From: Paenibacillus hemerocallicola
Lineage (GTDB): Bacteria > Bacillota > Bacilli > Paenibacillales > NBRC-103111
DNA length: 64,000 bases
Direction: 5' to 3'
NCBI RefSeq assembly: GCF_006265175.1
Contig: NZ_VDCQ01000042.1
Span: 1 to 64,000, forward strand
Made by a program: the position numbers and the translations under genes. The notes under the pieces were generated by a model. It had not been told where the DNA came from and searched no databases. It saw only the letters and a program-made list of their open reading frames with translations. This document shows positions 35,893-44,467 of the stretch, in pieces. Each line of letters begins with the position of its first letter. Position 1 is the stretch's first letter.

Positions 35893-36933
35893 ATGCACAC
35901 GCAAGGGGCTTTACCCGTACTAGGCATCGTCGTACCTTGCTATAACGAGGAAGAAGTACTGCCCGAAACGATCGTACGTCTGACGCGCGTGCTCGATCGG
36001 CTTGTCGGGGAACGGCTGGCGTCCCCCGGCAGCTTCATGCTGTTCGTCGATGACGGGAGCCGGGACAAGACGTGGGAGCTGATCGAGAGCTTCCGTCATT
36101 CGAATCCGCGGGTCGCCGGTCTGAAGCTGGCCCGTAATGCGGGACACCAGAGCGCCCTGCTGGCAGGGCTGAACCGCGCCCGTCTGACGGCGGATTGCGC
36201 GGTATCGATCGACGCCGATTTGCAGGACGATCCGGATGCGATTCTCGAATTTATGGCCAAATATCACGAAGGCTACGATATTGTATACGGCATCCGGCAA
36301 AGCCGGACGACCGACACCGCGTTCAAACGCGGAACGGCGCAGTCGTTCTACAAGCTGATGAGCAAGCTCGGAGCCAAAATCGAATACAACCACGCAGACT
36401 ATCGGCTCATGAGCCGTCGCGCGCTCGAGCAGCTTGACCGGTTCAAGGAGGTCAACCTGTTTCTGCGGGGCATCGTGCCGATGATCGGCTTCAAGAGCAC
36501 CCGTGTATATTATGACCGGCACGAACGTTTCGCGGGGGAGTCGAAGTATCCGCTGAAGAAAATGCTTTCGTTCGCCTGGGACGGCATTACCGCATTGAGC
36601 GTGACGCCGATCCGGTTCGTCACCTTGGCCGGCTTCCTCCTGTTCGTGGTCAGTCTGGTCGCGGCGCTGTACGCGATCGTCCAGAAGCTGGCCGGCAATA
36701 CCGTTTCCGGCTGGACTTCGCTTATGCTCTCGATCTGGTTTGTCGGCGGCATTCAGTTGATCAGCCTCGGGCTTATCGGTGAATATATAGGAAAGATTTA
36801 CAAGGAAGTAAAGCGTCGTCCGCTGTACATCGTGGAAACCGATCTTGCCGCGCAATCCGAAGCTCCCGGCGGGACAAAACCGGATGCATCCGATAAAGCC
36901 GTCGCCAAGGCGGCGCAGGAGACGCTGCGATGA
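35893..36933 (+). CDS. GtrB/DPM1-type polyprenyl-phosphate glycosyltransferase (GT2)
   Basis: 346 residues from the ATG at 35893, with GGAGG 9 nt upstream. An N-terminal GT2 domain (VVPCYNEEEVLPE, then DDGSRDKT, and the metal site DADLQDDPDA) and two C-terminal membrane helices (about 235-260 and 275-300). Enzymes of this type move a hexose from a nucleotide sugar to undecaprenyl phosphate at the inner face of the membrane. The next gene (GtrA-type) overlaps by 4 bases, so the lipid-linked sugar is presumably flipped by it. Confidence 0.9.
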   Translation: MHTQGALPVLGIVVPCYNEEEVLPETIVRLTRVLDRLVGERLASPGSFMLFVDDGSRDKTWELIESFRHSNPRVAGLKLARNAGHQSALLAGLNRARLTADCAVSIDADLQDDPDAILEFMAKYHEGYDIVYGIRQSRTTDTAFKRGTAQSFYKLMSKLGAKIEYNHADYRLMSRRALEQLDRFKEVNLFLRGIVPMIGFKSTRVYYDRHERFAGESKYPLKKMLSFAWDGITALSVTPIRFVTLAGFLLFVVSLVAALYAIVQKLAGNTVSGWTSLMLSIWFVGGIQLISLGLIGEYIGKIYKEVKRRPLYIVETDLAAQSEAPGGTKPDASDKAVAKAAQETLR

Positions 36934-37400
36934 GACTTCTGCTCGCTGCCAAGCTGCCGGCAATACTTACCGGCTCATTCCTTCGATTTCTGCTGGTGGG
37001 AGTATTCAATACGATAGTCGGGCTGTCCATCATGGCCTTTCTGCTGCACGTCGCCGGAATCGGCTACTGGGCCTCCACTTTTCTGGGCAATGCGGTAGGC
37101 GCGCTGGTCAGTTATATGCTGAACAAACGGTTCACGTTCCGTTCCAAAGCGAAGGTAGCCGGCAGCTTATGGAAGTTTCTTCTCGTCACCTTGGTTTGCT
37201 ACGGCTTGTCTTACGGGATCGGCTTATACGGCGGCCTGCTGATCGCGGCCGTTCTGCCCTGGTTTCCCGACAACCGCGTGCATGACGCGGCGACTTTGCT
37301 CGGAACGGGCCTGTACACGATAACCAACTATTTGGGACATAAATATTTCAGCTTTCGGACGGAGCCTTCCGTTCGGAGTCAGGCGGGTGAGTCCTCTTGA
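36930..37400 (+). CDS. GtrA-family membrane protein (candidate lipid-linked sugar flippase)
   Basis: 156 residues, four membrane helices with the GtrA signature (FLRFLLVGVFNTIVGL near the start; YMLNKRFTFRSK). The start overlaps the GtrB-type gene (ATGA) and its stop overlaps the TTG start of the next gene, so the three are translationally coupled. GtrA proteins are thought to flip polyprenyl-phosphate hexose across the membrane. Confidence 0.9.
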   Translation: MRLLLAAKLPAILTGSFLRFLLVGVFNTIVGLSIMAFLLHVAGIGYWASTFLGNAVGALVSYMLNKRFTFRSKAKVAGSLWKFLLVTLVCYGLSYGIGLYGGLLIAAVLPWFPDNRVHDAATLLGTGLYTITNYLGHKYFSFRTEPSVRSQAGESS

Positions 37401-38848
37401 GAAGAATACCAGGCTTTACCTTCTGGACGATGGCCGCAGCGTTGGTCGTCATGGTGTACGTGCTGTTCGTGAGACCGATCGTCGGCATCGCCGACAACGG
37501 CGACTTTTTGCGCATCATGGCCTCGTCCGGTCTGGACTACCTGGATCCAAATCTCTCCTACGAAGATAAATATTTCGGCAACTTTATACGCGAGTTCAAG
37601 CTGACCTCGCTAGGGATCGGCGGTTACGCCTCGACGCAGGTGCCGCTCGTCATTATCGCCACTTGGCTGAACAAGCTGGCCCACAGCAGAGAAGTATTCG
37701 ACATGCGCTTCATGGCCGTCGTGTACGGGCTGCTGCTGCTCGCCGCTTTCTGGGCCGCCACCCGTTACCACCGGACGCTTCCGCTCGCCAGCCGGATTGC
37801 GCTCGGGCTGCTGCTCGTGTTCGTATTTGCCGATGTGGGGTATATCGGCTATTTCAATTCGCTGTTCGGCGAGCCGGTGTCGCTCGTGTTTCTGCTGCTG
37901 ACCGTCGCTCTGGCGCTCGCCGCAGCTACCCGGGACAGGCCGTCGCGCAAGCTGCTTATCGCCTTCTTTATATGCGCGATCTTTTTGACCGGCTCGAAGG
38001 TGCAGAACGCTCCCGTCGGCATCCTGATCGCCCTGCTCGGCTTGCGTTTTCTGCGGCTTCGCGGCGATTCGGCTTGGCGCAGGACGGTGATCGGCTTCTC
38101 CGCTTTTCTGGCGTTGGGCTCGCTGGCCATGTACCTGTTCGCTCCCAAGCAGCTCAAAGAGATCAATATGTATCAAACCGTATTTTACGGCGTAGTGAAG
38201 GATTCGCCCACCCCGGAGGAAGACTTGGAAGAGCTCGGCGTATCGAAAGAGCTTGCGGTTCTGGCCGGCACAAACTTCTTCACCCCGGACACGCCGATTC
38301 CGCAGCGCGATCCGCGGATGTACGACCTGTTCTACGACCATATGAGCCACGGCAAAATAGCGCTGTTTTACTTGAAGCACCCCGGTCGGTTTTTCGGGAA
38401 GCTCGAAATAGCGGCCGAGAACGGGATGACGATCCGCCCGTACTACTTGGGCACCTACGAGAAAAGCGAAGGAATGCCGAGAGGCGCCGTCTCGAACAAA
38501 TTCGGCTTATGGAGCGAATGGAAGCGGACTTTGCTGCCGAATACGCTCTGGTTCCTTCTCCCGTTCAGTCTGCTGTACTATTTCGTTCTGTGGATGGAGT
38601 GGCGGAATGCCTCGTCGCTCGGGGGACGAATCTATGCGGAGACGTTCGCCCTCGTCGGGCTGATCGGCATCGTGTCGTTTCTTATCCCGGTCATCGGGGA
38701 TGGGGAGGCCGATTTGAGCAAGCATCTGTTCCTGTTCAACGTCTGCTTCGACCTGATGTTCGTCGCCAGCGTGCTCTGGATCGTGCATAAGGCGGCGGTC
38801 GCTTTGGGCGGTCGACCCTCTTATGTCCGGTACGACTCGTGGCGGTAG
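37397..38848 (+). CDS. Polytopic GT-C-like membrane protein, candidate hexosyltransferase (WsfD-like)
   Basis: 483 residues with about ten membrane helices. The TTG start overlaps the GtrA-type stop, with GGTGAG 5 nt upstream. After the first helix comes VGIADNGDFLRIMASSG, an acidic extracytoplasmic loop of the kind found in GT-C glycosyltransferases. It resembles the membrane proteins annotated as glycan biosynthesis hexose transferase WsfD in S-layer glycan clusters, but I make this match from memory. As third gene of the GtrB-GtrA operon it would use the flipped lipid-linked hexose on an outer-surface glycan. The acceptor is unknown. Confidence 0.8.
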   Translation: MRRIPGFTFWTMAAALVVMVYVLFVRPIVGIADNGDFLRIMASSGLDYLDPNLSYEDKYFGNFIREFKLTSLGIGGYASTQVPLVIIATWLNKLAHSREVFDMRFMAVVYGLLLLAAFWAATRYHRTLPLASRIALGLLLVFVFADVGYIGYFNSLFGEPVSLVFLLLTVALALAAATRDRPSRKLLIAFFICAIFLTGSKVQNAPVGILIALLGLRFLRLRGDSAWRRTVIGFSAFLALGSLAMYLFAPKQLKEINMYQTVFYGVVKDSPTPEEDLEELGVSKELAVLAGTNFFTPDTPIPQRDPRMYDLFYDHMSHGKIALFYLKHPGRFFGKLEIAAENGMTIRPYYLGTYEKSEGMPRGAVSNKFGLWSEWKRTLLPNTLWFLLPFSLLYYFVLWMEWRNASSLGGRIYAETFALVGLIGIVSFLIPVIGDGEADLSKHLFLFNVCFDLMFVASVLWIVHKAAVALGGRPSYVRYDSWR

Positions 38849-39045
38849 GGAGTAGCCGTCCAACAGCCTTCTTTAGGGAGGCATCCGCTGACTGAGCGCT
38901 TGGATCGTATGATTCGCGCCTCGAGACGACAGCTCAGCGGTCCGGCATACATTTGTATGCGAGGCCAAGGGTATGGCCGGCGGATTTACGGAACTAGCTG
39001 CCGCGGCCGACAAGCCATGGGAATCAGAAACCTGGTCGGTAGACC

Positions 39046-39086
39046 AAAAAACATCCAAGCCTCACGTGAGGTATTGGATGTTTTTT
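39046..39086. terminator. Strong bidirectional terminator
   Basis: AAAAAACATCCAA and TTGGATGTTTTTT form a 13-bp stem enclosing the palindrome CCTCACGTGAGG. T-runs lie on both sides, so it can end transcription in either direction. It is about 200 bases past the end of the gtr operon and abuts the ~350-bp element at 39091. Confidence 0.8.
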
Positions 39087-39090
39087 GTAT

Positions 39091-39435
39091 TGCGGCATAA
39101 TCCGCATACAACTTGGAGGCGTTTCGGTCGGCGTGAGTATGACGTTGCTCGCTAATAGAAGAGCTGTATTCCGCTATTGCCCCAAATTCCGGTAAATTCT
39201 GGACGATAACGGAACAGGCCTCCGCTATTCCGATATTCGGGGTGAAAATGGATAGTGAACTACGGATTAGCGGAACGTTTTTCCGTTATATTGCTATCGA
39301 CACAAGAACTCGGCCCCATAACGTACGCCGGTTCCGCTATTTCATGGATTCGCGGTCCCCAATCCCCGGAAAAACAGCCAGTCTTCACCGATTACGCGGT
39401 ACATGCGTTTCAGCACGCGATTGAGGTTCTCGCAG
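39091..39435. mobile_element. Copy 1 of a ~350-bp repeat element with terminal inverted repeats
   Basis: The left end carries GCATAATCCGCATACAA (39095-39111). The middle has three GGAA/TTCC palindromes, a GGTGAAAATGGATAGTGAAC segment and CCGGTTCCGCTATT; the right end (GTACATGCG...CGCGATTGAGG...CTCGCAG) is decayed. Copies 2 and 3 at 48965 and 56529 share the whole order of parts. No coding capacity and no clear target duplication. Confidence 0.7.
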
Positions 39436-39552
39436 TTTGTGGCGGACGGCCTCCCGACCGGAGCTGTCGCAGTTTTCTTGCGGACGGTTTCCCGGTCCAA
39501 GCGGCGGCTCAAAACCTCAATCTCCGGGACAACCCCATGGCAATCGCGCAAG

Positions 39553-40773
39553 CTATGCCGCCTCCGCCTTCCGATCCTTCGGCAGCAGGATGGCCAATAC
39601 GCCGAGCAGCGGCAAATACGCGCAAAGCTTCATAATGTAAGCGATGCTGGTAGCGTCCGCAATCCAGCCGAGCACGACCGAGCCGAGACCGCCCAGTCCG
39701 AAGGCAAGTCCGAAGAACAGGCCGGACACGAGCCCTACATTGCCGGGCAGCAGCTCCTGGGCATAGACGACGATGATCGAGAAGGCCGAGGAGAGGACGA
39801 AGCCTGCGCATACGCACAGCACGCCCGACCAGAACAAATCGGCGTACGGCAGCGCGATGGAGAACGGCGCCGTCCCGAGGATGGACAGCCAGATGATGTT
39901 GCGTCTGCCGAACCGGTCCGCGAGCGGTCCGCCGAAAAACGTTCCCGCCGCCGTAGCGACCAGGAATGCAAACAGAAACAGCTGCGCATGCTCGACCGTT
40001 ACCCCGTAATCGTCGATCAGGTAAAACGTATAGAAGCTTGTAATGCTGGACATATACACATGCTTCGAGAATACGAGAAATACTAAAATGACGATCGCCG
40101 ATACGATCTGGAACCGGGAAAGCGCGCCTATCCGTTCCCCCGGGCCATTGCGCTTCGTCGACGAGCGGGGCGCGACGTTTTGCCGCTTGTACCAGCGTGC
40201 CACGTAATACTGGATCGCGATGCCCGCCAATGCGACGAACGTAAACCAGATGACGCCGAACTGGCCGAGCGGGACGAACAGCACCGCCGTCATAATCGGA
40301 CCGAGCGAGCTGCCGATATTGCCGCCCACTTGGAAAATGGACTGGGCCAGCCCTCGCCTCGCGCCGGCGGCCAAGTAAGCGACCCGGGACGACTCCGGAT
40401 GGAAAATCGCCGAGCCGATACCCATGGCCGTAACCGCCAGCAGGATAGTCGCGAAATTCGGAGCAAGCGCAAGCGCCACGATACCGACCAAGGTAAAGCC
40501 GACGCCGATCGGCAGTATGTACGGCCTCGGGCGAATATCCGCATACGTGCCCACTATCGGCTGCAAAATCGATGCGGTGATGTTCATCGCGAAGGCGATG
40601 AAGCCGATCTGGGTGTAAGACAAGCTGAGCGAGTCCCGCAATATCGGAAACAGCGCCGTCACGGTCGACTGCATCGAATCGTTCAGCAGGTGGACGATGC
40701 TGATCGCGAACAAAATCGGAAATACGGTTGTGGATACGGGTGCAGCCTGTGCGGCGGCGGCGGTTCTTGCCAC
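39553..40773 (-). CDS. MFS transporter of the fosmidomycin-resistance (Fsr) type
   Basis: About 406 residues, twelve membrane helices. I start at the GTG at 40773, because GGGAG lies 9 nt upstream; the nearby ATG at 40782 directly abuts that site and the frame runs to 40836. HLLNDSMQSTVTALFPIL, then IGFIAFAMNITASILQPIVG, and HPESSRVAYLAAGARRG match Fsr-like drug exporters. Likely a proton-coupled efflux pump; the substrate is not predictable. Monocistronic. Confidence 0.85.
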   Translation of the reverse strand: MARTAAAAQAAPVSTTVFPILFAISIVHLLNDSMQSTVTALFPILRDSLSLSYTQIGFIAFAMNITASILQPIVGTYADIRPRPYILPIGVGFTLVGIVALALAPNFATILLAVTAMGIGSAIFHPESSRVAYLAAGARRGLAQSIFQVGGNIGSSLGPIMTAVLFVPLGQFGVIWFTFVALAGIAIQYYVARWYKRQNVAPRSSTKRNGPGERIGALSRFQIVSAIVILVFLVFSKHVYMSSITSFYTFYLIDDYGVTVEHAQLFLFAFLVATAAGTFFGGPLADRFGRRNIIWLSILGTAPFSIALPYADLFWSGVLCVCAGFVLSSAFSIIVVYAQELLPGNVGLVSGLFFGLAFGLGGLGSVVLGWIADATSIAYIMKLCAYLPLLGVLAILLPKDRKAEAA

Positions 40774-41030
40774 TGTTGTCATCTCCCTAAGGTGTTTGGA
40801 AGGAACGGTCGGGTTCCTGCCTACTCGGTATTCCATATTTGAGCGATTATAGCACGATAAGGCGGGAAGGCGTCAATACCGAAATTAGTGTAAACGTTCC
40901 CTTATGGAGGCGGATACGGCCGAGGCGTTTCGGGGAGTGCCCTGCGTTCACTGATCCGTCAATACGGCTGAAGCCCGCGAAATCGTCGATTCGATTTCAC
41001 AGACTCTTGGTTCGGTACAACGACGCAAGG
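40774..41030. other. Promoter region of the MFS gene, no other gene seen
   Basis: About 260 bases between the MFS start and a hairpin beyond the YjfB-like gene. No credible frame or repeat of the window's families. Confidence 0.5.
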
Positions 41031-41062
41031 AGGCCGTTTCTCCCGAAAGGGAAAAACGGCCT
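41031..41062 (-). terminator. Stem-loop after the YjfB-like gene
   Basis: AGGCCGTTT and AAACGGCCT pair around an inner TCCC-GAAA-GGGA hairpin, 28 bases beyond the stop on the minus strand. It has no long U-tract; a terminator or transcript end signal. Confidence 0.5.
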
Positions 41063-41089
41063 TGGCTTCCTTCGCCGGCCCGTTACGCG

Positions 41090-41272
41090 CTACGCGCGAA
41101 TATCGAGGCTGCCGCCCAAATGGGGCTGCACGCTTTGCTGCAGCATTTGCGCCAGCTGCGCCCCTTGCGCTTCCGCCGATTCCTTCACCTTGCTGAGCAT
41201 TTGGATGCCGACCGCAAGCGGAAGATCGCTTTTGCTGAATTGGGAATACGCCGCGTTTAACGATACGCTCAT
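41090..41272 (-). CDS. YjfB-family small protein (putative motility-related)
   Basis: 60 residues from the ATG at 41272, with AGGAGG 7 nt upstream. LPLAVGIQMLSKVKESAEAQG, then QLAQMLQQSVQPHLGGSLDI, matches the YjfB family of small soluble proteins, which have been described as putative motility proteins but whose function is not established. No flagellar genes are nearby. The GNAT gene ends about 100 bases upstream on the same strand. Confidence 0.8.
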   Translation of the reverse strand: MSVSLNAAYSQFSKSDLPLAVGIQMLSKVKESAEAQGAQLAQMLQQSVQPHLGGSLDIRA

Positions 41273-41378
41273 GACAGATCCTCCTGACGATTGGTTGTCC
41301 ATTTCCCTACAAACCCGATCATACCACGCTGCCCGACGCCCGAACAACCATAAATTAGCAAATATAGGCCCCGAGCAG

Positions 41379-41870
41379 TCAAGCCAGATCGAGCCTCATC
41401 TTGACCGTATGAAGCGCATATCCGTAAAACAGCTCCTCCGTCTCCCCGACGACCCGGAATCGTTTGGCGTCGTAGAAGGCGCGGCCCGTCCGATTCGTCT
41501 TTTCGACATTGACGAACAGACGCTTCGTGCCTTGGAGCCGTTCTATCCCTTCCTTCAGCAGCATCGTGCCGATTCCCGCTCCTTGCGCCTCCGGCATAAT
41601 GTAGATCGCGCCAAGCTCCGCTTCCTCCGGGTCGCCCCGGGACTTGAAAAAGTTGCCGAAGCCTACGATCGTGCCGTCCCGCTCCGCGATCAGCAGCAGC
41701 GAATTGTCCAATCTTCGCTTCAGCGCCTCGTCGGAGTAGAAGGAATCCAGAAACCGGACGCGCACCGGTTCCGGTATCGTGTAAGCATACGTATGGTGCC
41801 AAGTCGTGCGGGCAACCTTCCGTACGTCGGCGATGTCCTTTTCCTCCATGCTACGAATGATGACCCCCAC
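41379..41870 (-). CDS. GNAT-family N-acetyltransferase
   Basis: About 163 residues. The GTG at 41870 is preferred over the TTG at 41885 because of the GGGGTGGAG stretch before it. The acetyl-CoA loop is present as QGAGIGTMLL, preceded by the beta-4 strand AELGAIYIMPEA. A RimI-like small-molecule or protein acetyltransferase. Acceptor unknown. Confidence 0.83.
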   Translation of the reverse strand: MGVIIRSMEEKDIADVRKVARTTWHHTYAYTIPEPVRVRFLDSFYSDEALKRRLDNSLLLIAERDGTIVGFGNFFKSRGDPEEAELGAIYIMPEAQGAGIGTMLLKEGIERLQGTKRLFVNVEKTNRTGRAFYDAKRFRVVGETEELFYGYALHTVKMRLDLA

Positions 41871-41985
41871 AGCTCCACCCCGCAAACATCTCTTTGGTCA
41901 ACAGTGTACCAAAATGCCGCCCATTCCGTAAGACGGTATTGCGGCCGATCGGCCGAAACACGGCTTCGCCGCAACAATGCCGGGT

Positions 41986-42780
41986 TCAAAACAATCGCGC
42001 AACCGCTCCGACCCATAAGGTCGCCGGCAAAAATAGGGCTTGCGCGAGTAGCGTTCCGCACAGCCGCGATATCATCATGAGGCCGAACATGCGTCCGAGC
42101 TTGTGCTTCTCTTTCGGGTCGGCCAGCGCCCGGTCCGTATGAATCGCCACCTGCGGATCGATGAATATCGTCAGCAGCACGGTCGCCAGCCCGTTGATCA
42201 AGCCCGACGATTGCGAAATCGATACGAGATTTTCCGGATGCAGGTACGAAGCGTACAGGGTCGACAAAACCCCGATCGTATAAATGGCGGTCACCGTCAT
42301 ATTGAGCAGCAAAAACCGTTTCGGAATGCCGTAAAGCCGCAGCTCCCGGATCATCGACAAGGTCGGCCTGCGCAAATGGGACTTGGCGGAACGAAGCTTG
42401 TCCACCGTCACGCCGCCGAGCAGCTTCGGAATCGAGCCCGCCGCCTCCAGATGGACAACCGCCCGGGAAAACAAACGGACGAATGAAGGAAACAACGCGA
42501 TAGCGATCAGCGTCCCGACCGACGATGCGCCGATAACCATCCTCAGGGACGATTCCAGCTCAAATCCCGGATCTTTCAATGCCCGGTCGACCATGCCGCC
42601 GGTCAACGGCGCCTGAGCCAGGTTCGCCGTCCGGGCCACGAGCACGATCACCCCTGCCAGCGAAAGGGCGACGGCCAGCTTGCCCGTACGCACCCCGGCG
42701 AACCGGACCGAGTAAGACAACGTTTCCGCCGCATGGATCAGCACGGTCAGCATGCACACGATCAGCAAGTTCACCGCCAT
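41986..42780 (-). CDS. amj: Amj-type lipid II flippase
   Basis: About 264 residues from the ATG at 42780; a longer frame with a GTG at 42912 would add 44 polar residues not expected in the family. Around six to seven membrane helices, with LIHAAETLSYSVRFAGVRTG near the N-terminus, LAQAPLTGGMVDRAL and LRLYGIPKRFLLLNM, which match Amj (YdaH, DUF2837). In Bacillus subtilis Amj is an alternative lipid II flippase that can replace MurJ. A MurJ/SpoVB-like flippase gene lies 3 kb away. Confidence 0.85.
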   Translation of the reverse strand: MAVNLLIVCMLTVLIHAAETLSYSVRFAGVRTGKLAVALSLAGVIVLVARTANLAQAPLTGGMVDRALKDPGFELESSLRMVIGASSVGTLIAIALFPSFVRLFSRAVVHLEAAGSIPKLLGGVTVDKLRSAKSHLRRPTLSMIRELRLYGIPKRFLLLNMTVTAIYTIGVLSTLYASYLHPENLVSISQSSGLINGLATVLLTIFIDPQVAIHTDRALADPKEKHKLGRMFGLMMISRLCGTLLAQALFLPATLWVGAVARLF

Positions 42781-42969
42781 GTCCGCACCCTGCCGATCGT
42801 AAGCCGCAAATCCATATAGATTCCTCCTCGTTTGCGGCCGGACTGCTGCAGGAGTCGAATCCCGCGTATGATCAGCCTTGGAGCCGTCCGCGTCGTATAC
42901 AGATTTTGACACGTGCAGCCCGTTTCCTGCAAGCGGCTTGTATTGTTACTTCCCGGGATCTTCCGCCGC

Positions 42970-43785
42970 CTAGCCCCCGGCTTGCCTGTTCCGCTCCATC
43001 CAACATACGCCGTAATCGACCAACGGCTTTTGCGGCATCAGCATGGCCATCGCATTGGCGATGCGCCCAGACCGGACAAGTCCGGTATGCTTCGCGAAAT
43101 CGCGTCCGATCGCCTCGAAATCCGACGAATCGTAGTCAAGCTCCCGGAAGCTCGCCCACTCCCTGATGCCGTCGCGAACGATCGGGGCTTTGGCGGTCAT
43201 CTCCGTTTTGCCGGGAAAATCGGCACGCATTTCCGCGAGATGCAGCGAAGTGTTGTTGCCGTGCCCGACCCCGAGCAGCAGCACCCAACCTTCCGCCTCA
43301 TAGATGCGGGCGAGCGGCGAGCGCTCCCCCATTCCGAACTCCAGCGGATGATCGGCAACGATGTCTTGGACTCGGTTGCCCCGGGCGGCGAAGGAAAGCT
43401 GCGGATGAAGGCTGCGAACGGCCCCTTTCTGCTTGCGGAAGCATTCGGGAATCGCCCCCATGTTGCGGGTCGGCGTCAAATCCGGGTCGTACGCCGGCAT
43501 CGTCCTTCGGATCGGCTCCCACCACGATTCCCGGACAGGCGGCATGCTCCAGCCGCCGGGATCGGACAAACCGCTCGTATGCGTCGGCATGACCAGCGTG
43601 CCTTCCGGCCCGAGCACTTGCTCCAGCGCCAAAACGACGTCGACCGGCCCCCCGGGCATCCAGCCTCCCATCGCCTTCATGGACGAATGGACGAGAAGCG
43701 TCATACCCGCGCTTACCCCCATAGCGGTCAGGTCCTCGACTAAAGTTTCGATCGTAATCAGGTCTCCCTGAATTTCCTGCTGCAC
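42970..43785 (-). CDS. AAC(3)-family aminoglycoside N-acetyltransferase-like protein
   Basis: 271 residues from the GTG at 43785, chosen because GGGGAGG at 43794-43800 lies 8 nt upstream; the frame is open to 43941. LLVHSSMKAMGGWMPGG, then TLVMPTHT and the SLHPQLSFAARG segment with its conserved His are typical of the AAC(3)/YokD antibiotic acetyltransferases. Known members transfer acetyl from acetyl-CoA to aminoglycosides, but many chromosomal Bacillales copies have no proven drug activity. Confidence 0.87.
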   Translation of the reverse strand: MQQEIQGDLITIETLVEDLTAMGVSAGMTLLVHSSMKAMGGWMPGGPVDVVLALEQVLGPEGTLVMPTHTSGLSDPGGWSMPPVRESWWEPIRRTMPAYDPDLTPTRNMGAIPECFRKQKGAVRSLHPQLSFAARGNRVQDIVADHPLEFGMGERSPLARIYEAEGWVLLLGVGHGNNTSLHLAEMRADFPGKTEMTAKAPIVRDGIREWASFRELDYDSSDFEAIGRDFAKHTGLVRSGRIANAMAMLMPQKPLVDYGVCWMERNRQAGG

Positions 43786-44026
43786 CGTTTTGACCTCCCC
43801 AGTTTCCTTTTTCCTAATTATCCGCATCTCAGGCAGCGGCATGCCAGTGATTTTTTGACTATAGTCGATTAGCGCGAGCGAGAGGAAAGCGGCGAATGCC
43901 GTCCCATCGAAAGATGCGACCGTGTGGAGACGACTGTCCACCTACCGCGCATACTAGCGACTCAGTCCGAGTATGGCCTGCAACAAAAGCGCAGGACAGG
44001 AAGGAAGCCGACACAGGAACCCGAGC

Positions 44027-44208
44027 TAACGGACAGGAGCGACGTTACTAAACGAATCGCCCTCATTCAATCTTCGTAACGGACAGGAGCGCTGTTATGG
44101 GTGGGAAAACTTGTCTGAAAGAGCCTCGTGTCACGTGATAAGGTCTACGGTGTCCGTTACCTTCAACAAAGCCATTTCTCGCCCAATAAAGTCTATGGTG
44201 TCCGTTAC
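44027..44208. repeat. Four copies of a ~25-bp GTAACGGACA repeat in two orientations
   Basis: GCTAACGGACAGGAGCGACGTTA (from 44026) and CGTAACGGACAGGAGCGCTGTTATGG (44075-44100) are in direct orientation. GATAAGGTCTACGGTGTCCGTTAC (44137-44160) and AATAAAGTCTATGGTGTCCGTTAC (44185-44208) are inverted. They occupy the middle of the 680-base gap between the AAC(3)-like gene and the FGE gene, which holds no gene. Confidence 0.75.
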
Positions 44209-44409
44209 GCCGATCTTCCATCTCTTGGTACCTGAGTAGTAACAATGAGGTTCATTAACAAGCAAATTCGGTTCACTATTCACCGGCTGGCGCGATGGCG
44301 CCACTGCGGCATCCGTTCCAATACCGGTTTCCGGTTGCGATCAGCAAAATAGAGGGGCGCCTTAGTCACGCTCCCCCGCTATTAGTGAAGGAAATCTATC
44401 CATGACGGC

Positions 44410-44458
44410 AAAAAAAAGCCTACGCCCTGTTCGGTCCGAACGAACGGGCACAGGCTTT
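44410..44458 (-). terminator. Intrinsic terminator of the FGE gene
   Basis: AAAGCCT, GCCC and GTTCG pair with CGAAC, GGGC and AGGCTTT in a long stem. On the minus strand it is followed by eight T residues, 10 bases past the stop codon. Confidence 0.88.
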
Positions 44459-44467
44459 GCAATTCGC

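Noticed and set aside
39553-40782. ATG at 40782 as MFS start
   Set aside because: The GGGAG site directly abuts this ATG. The GTG at 40773 has correct spacing.
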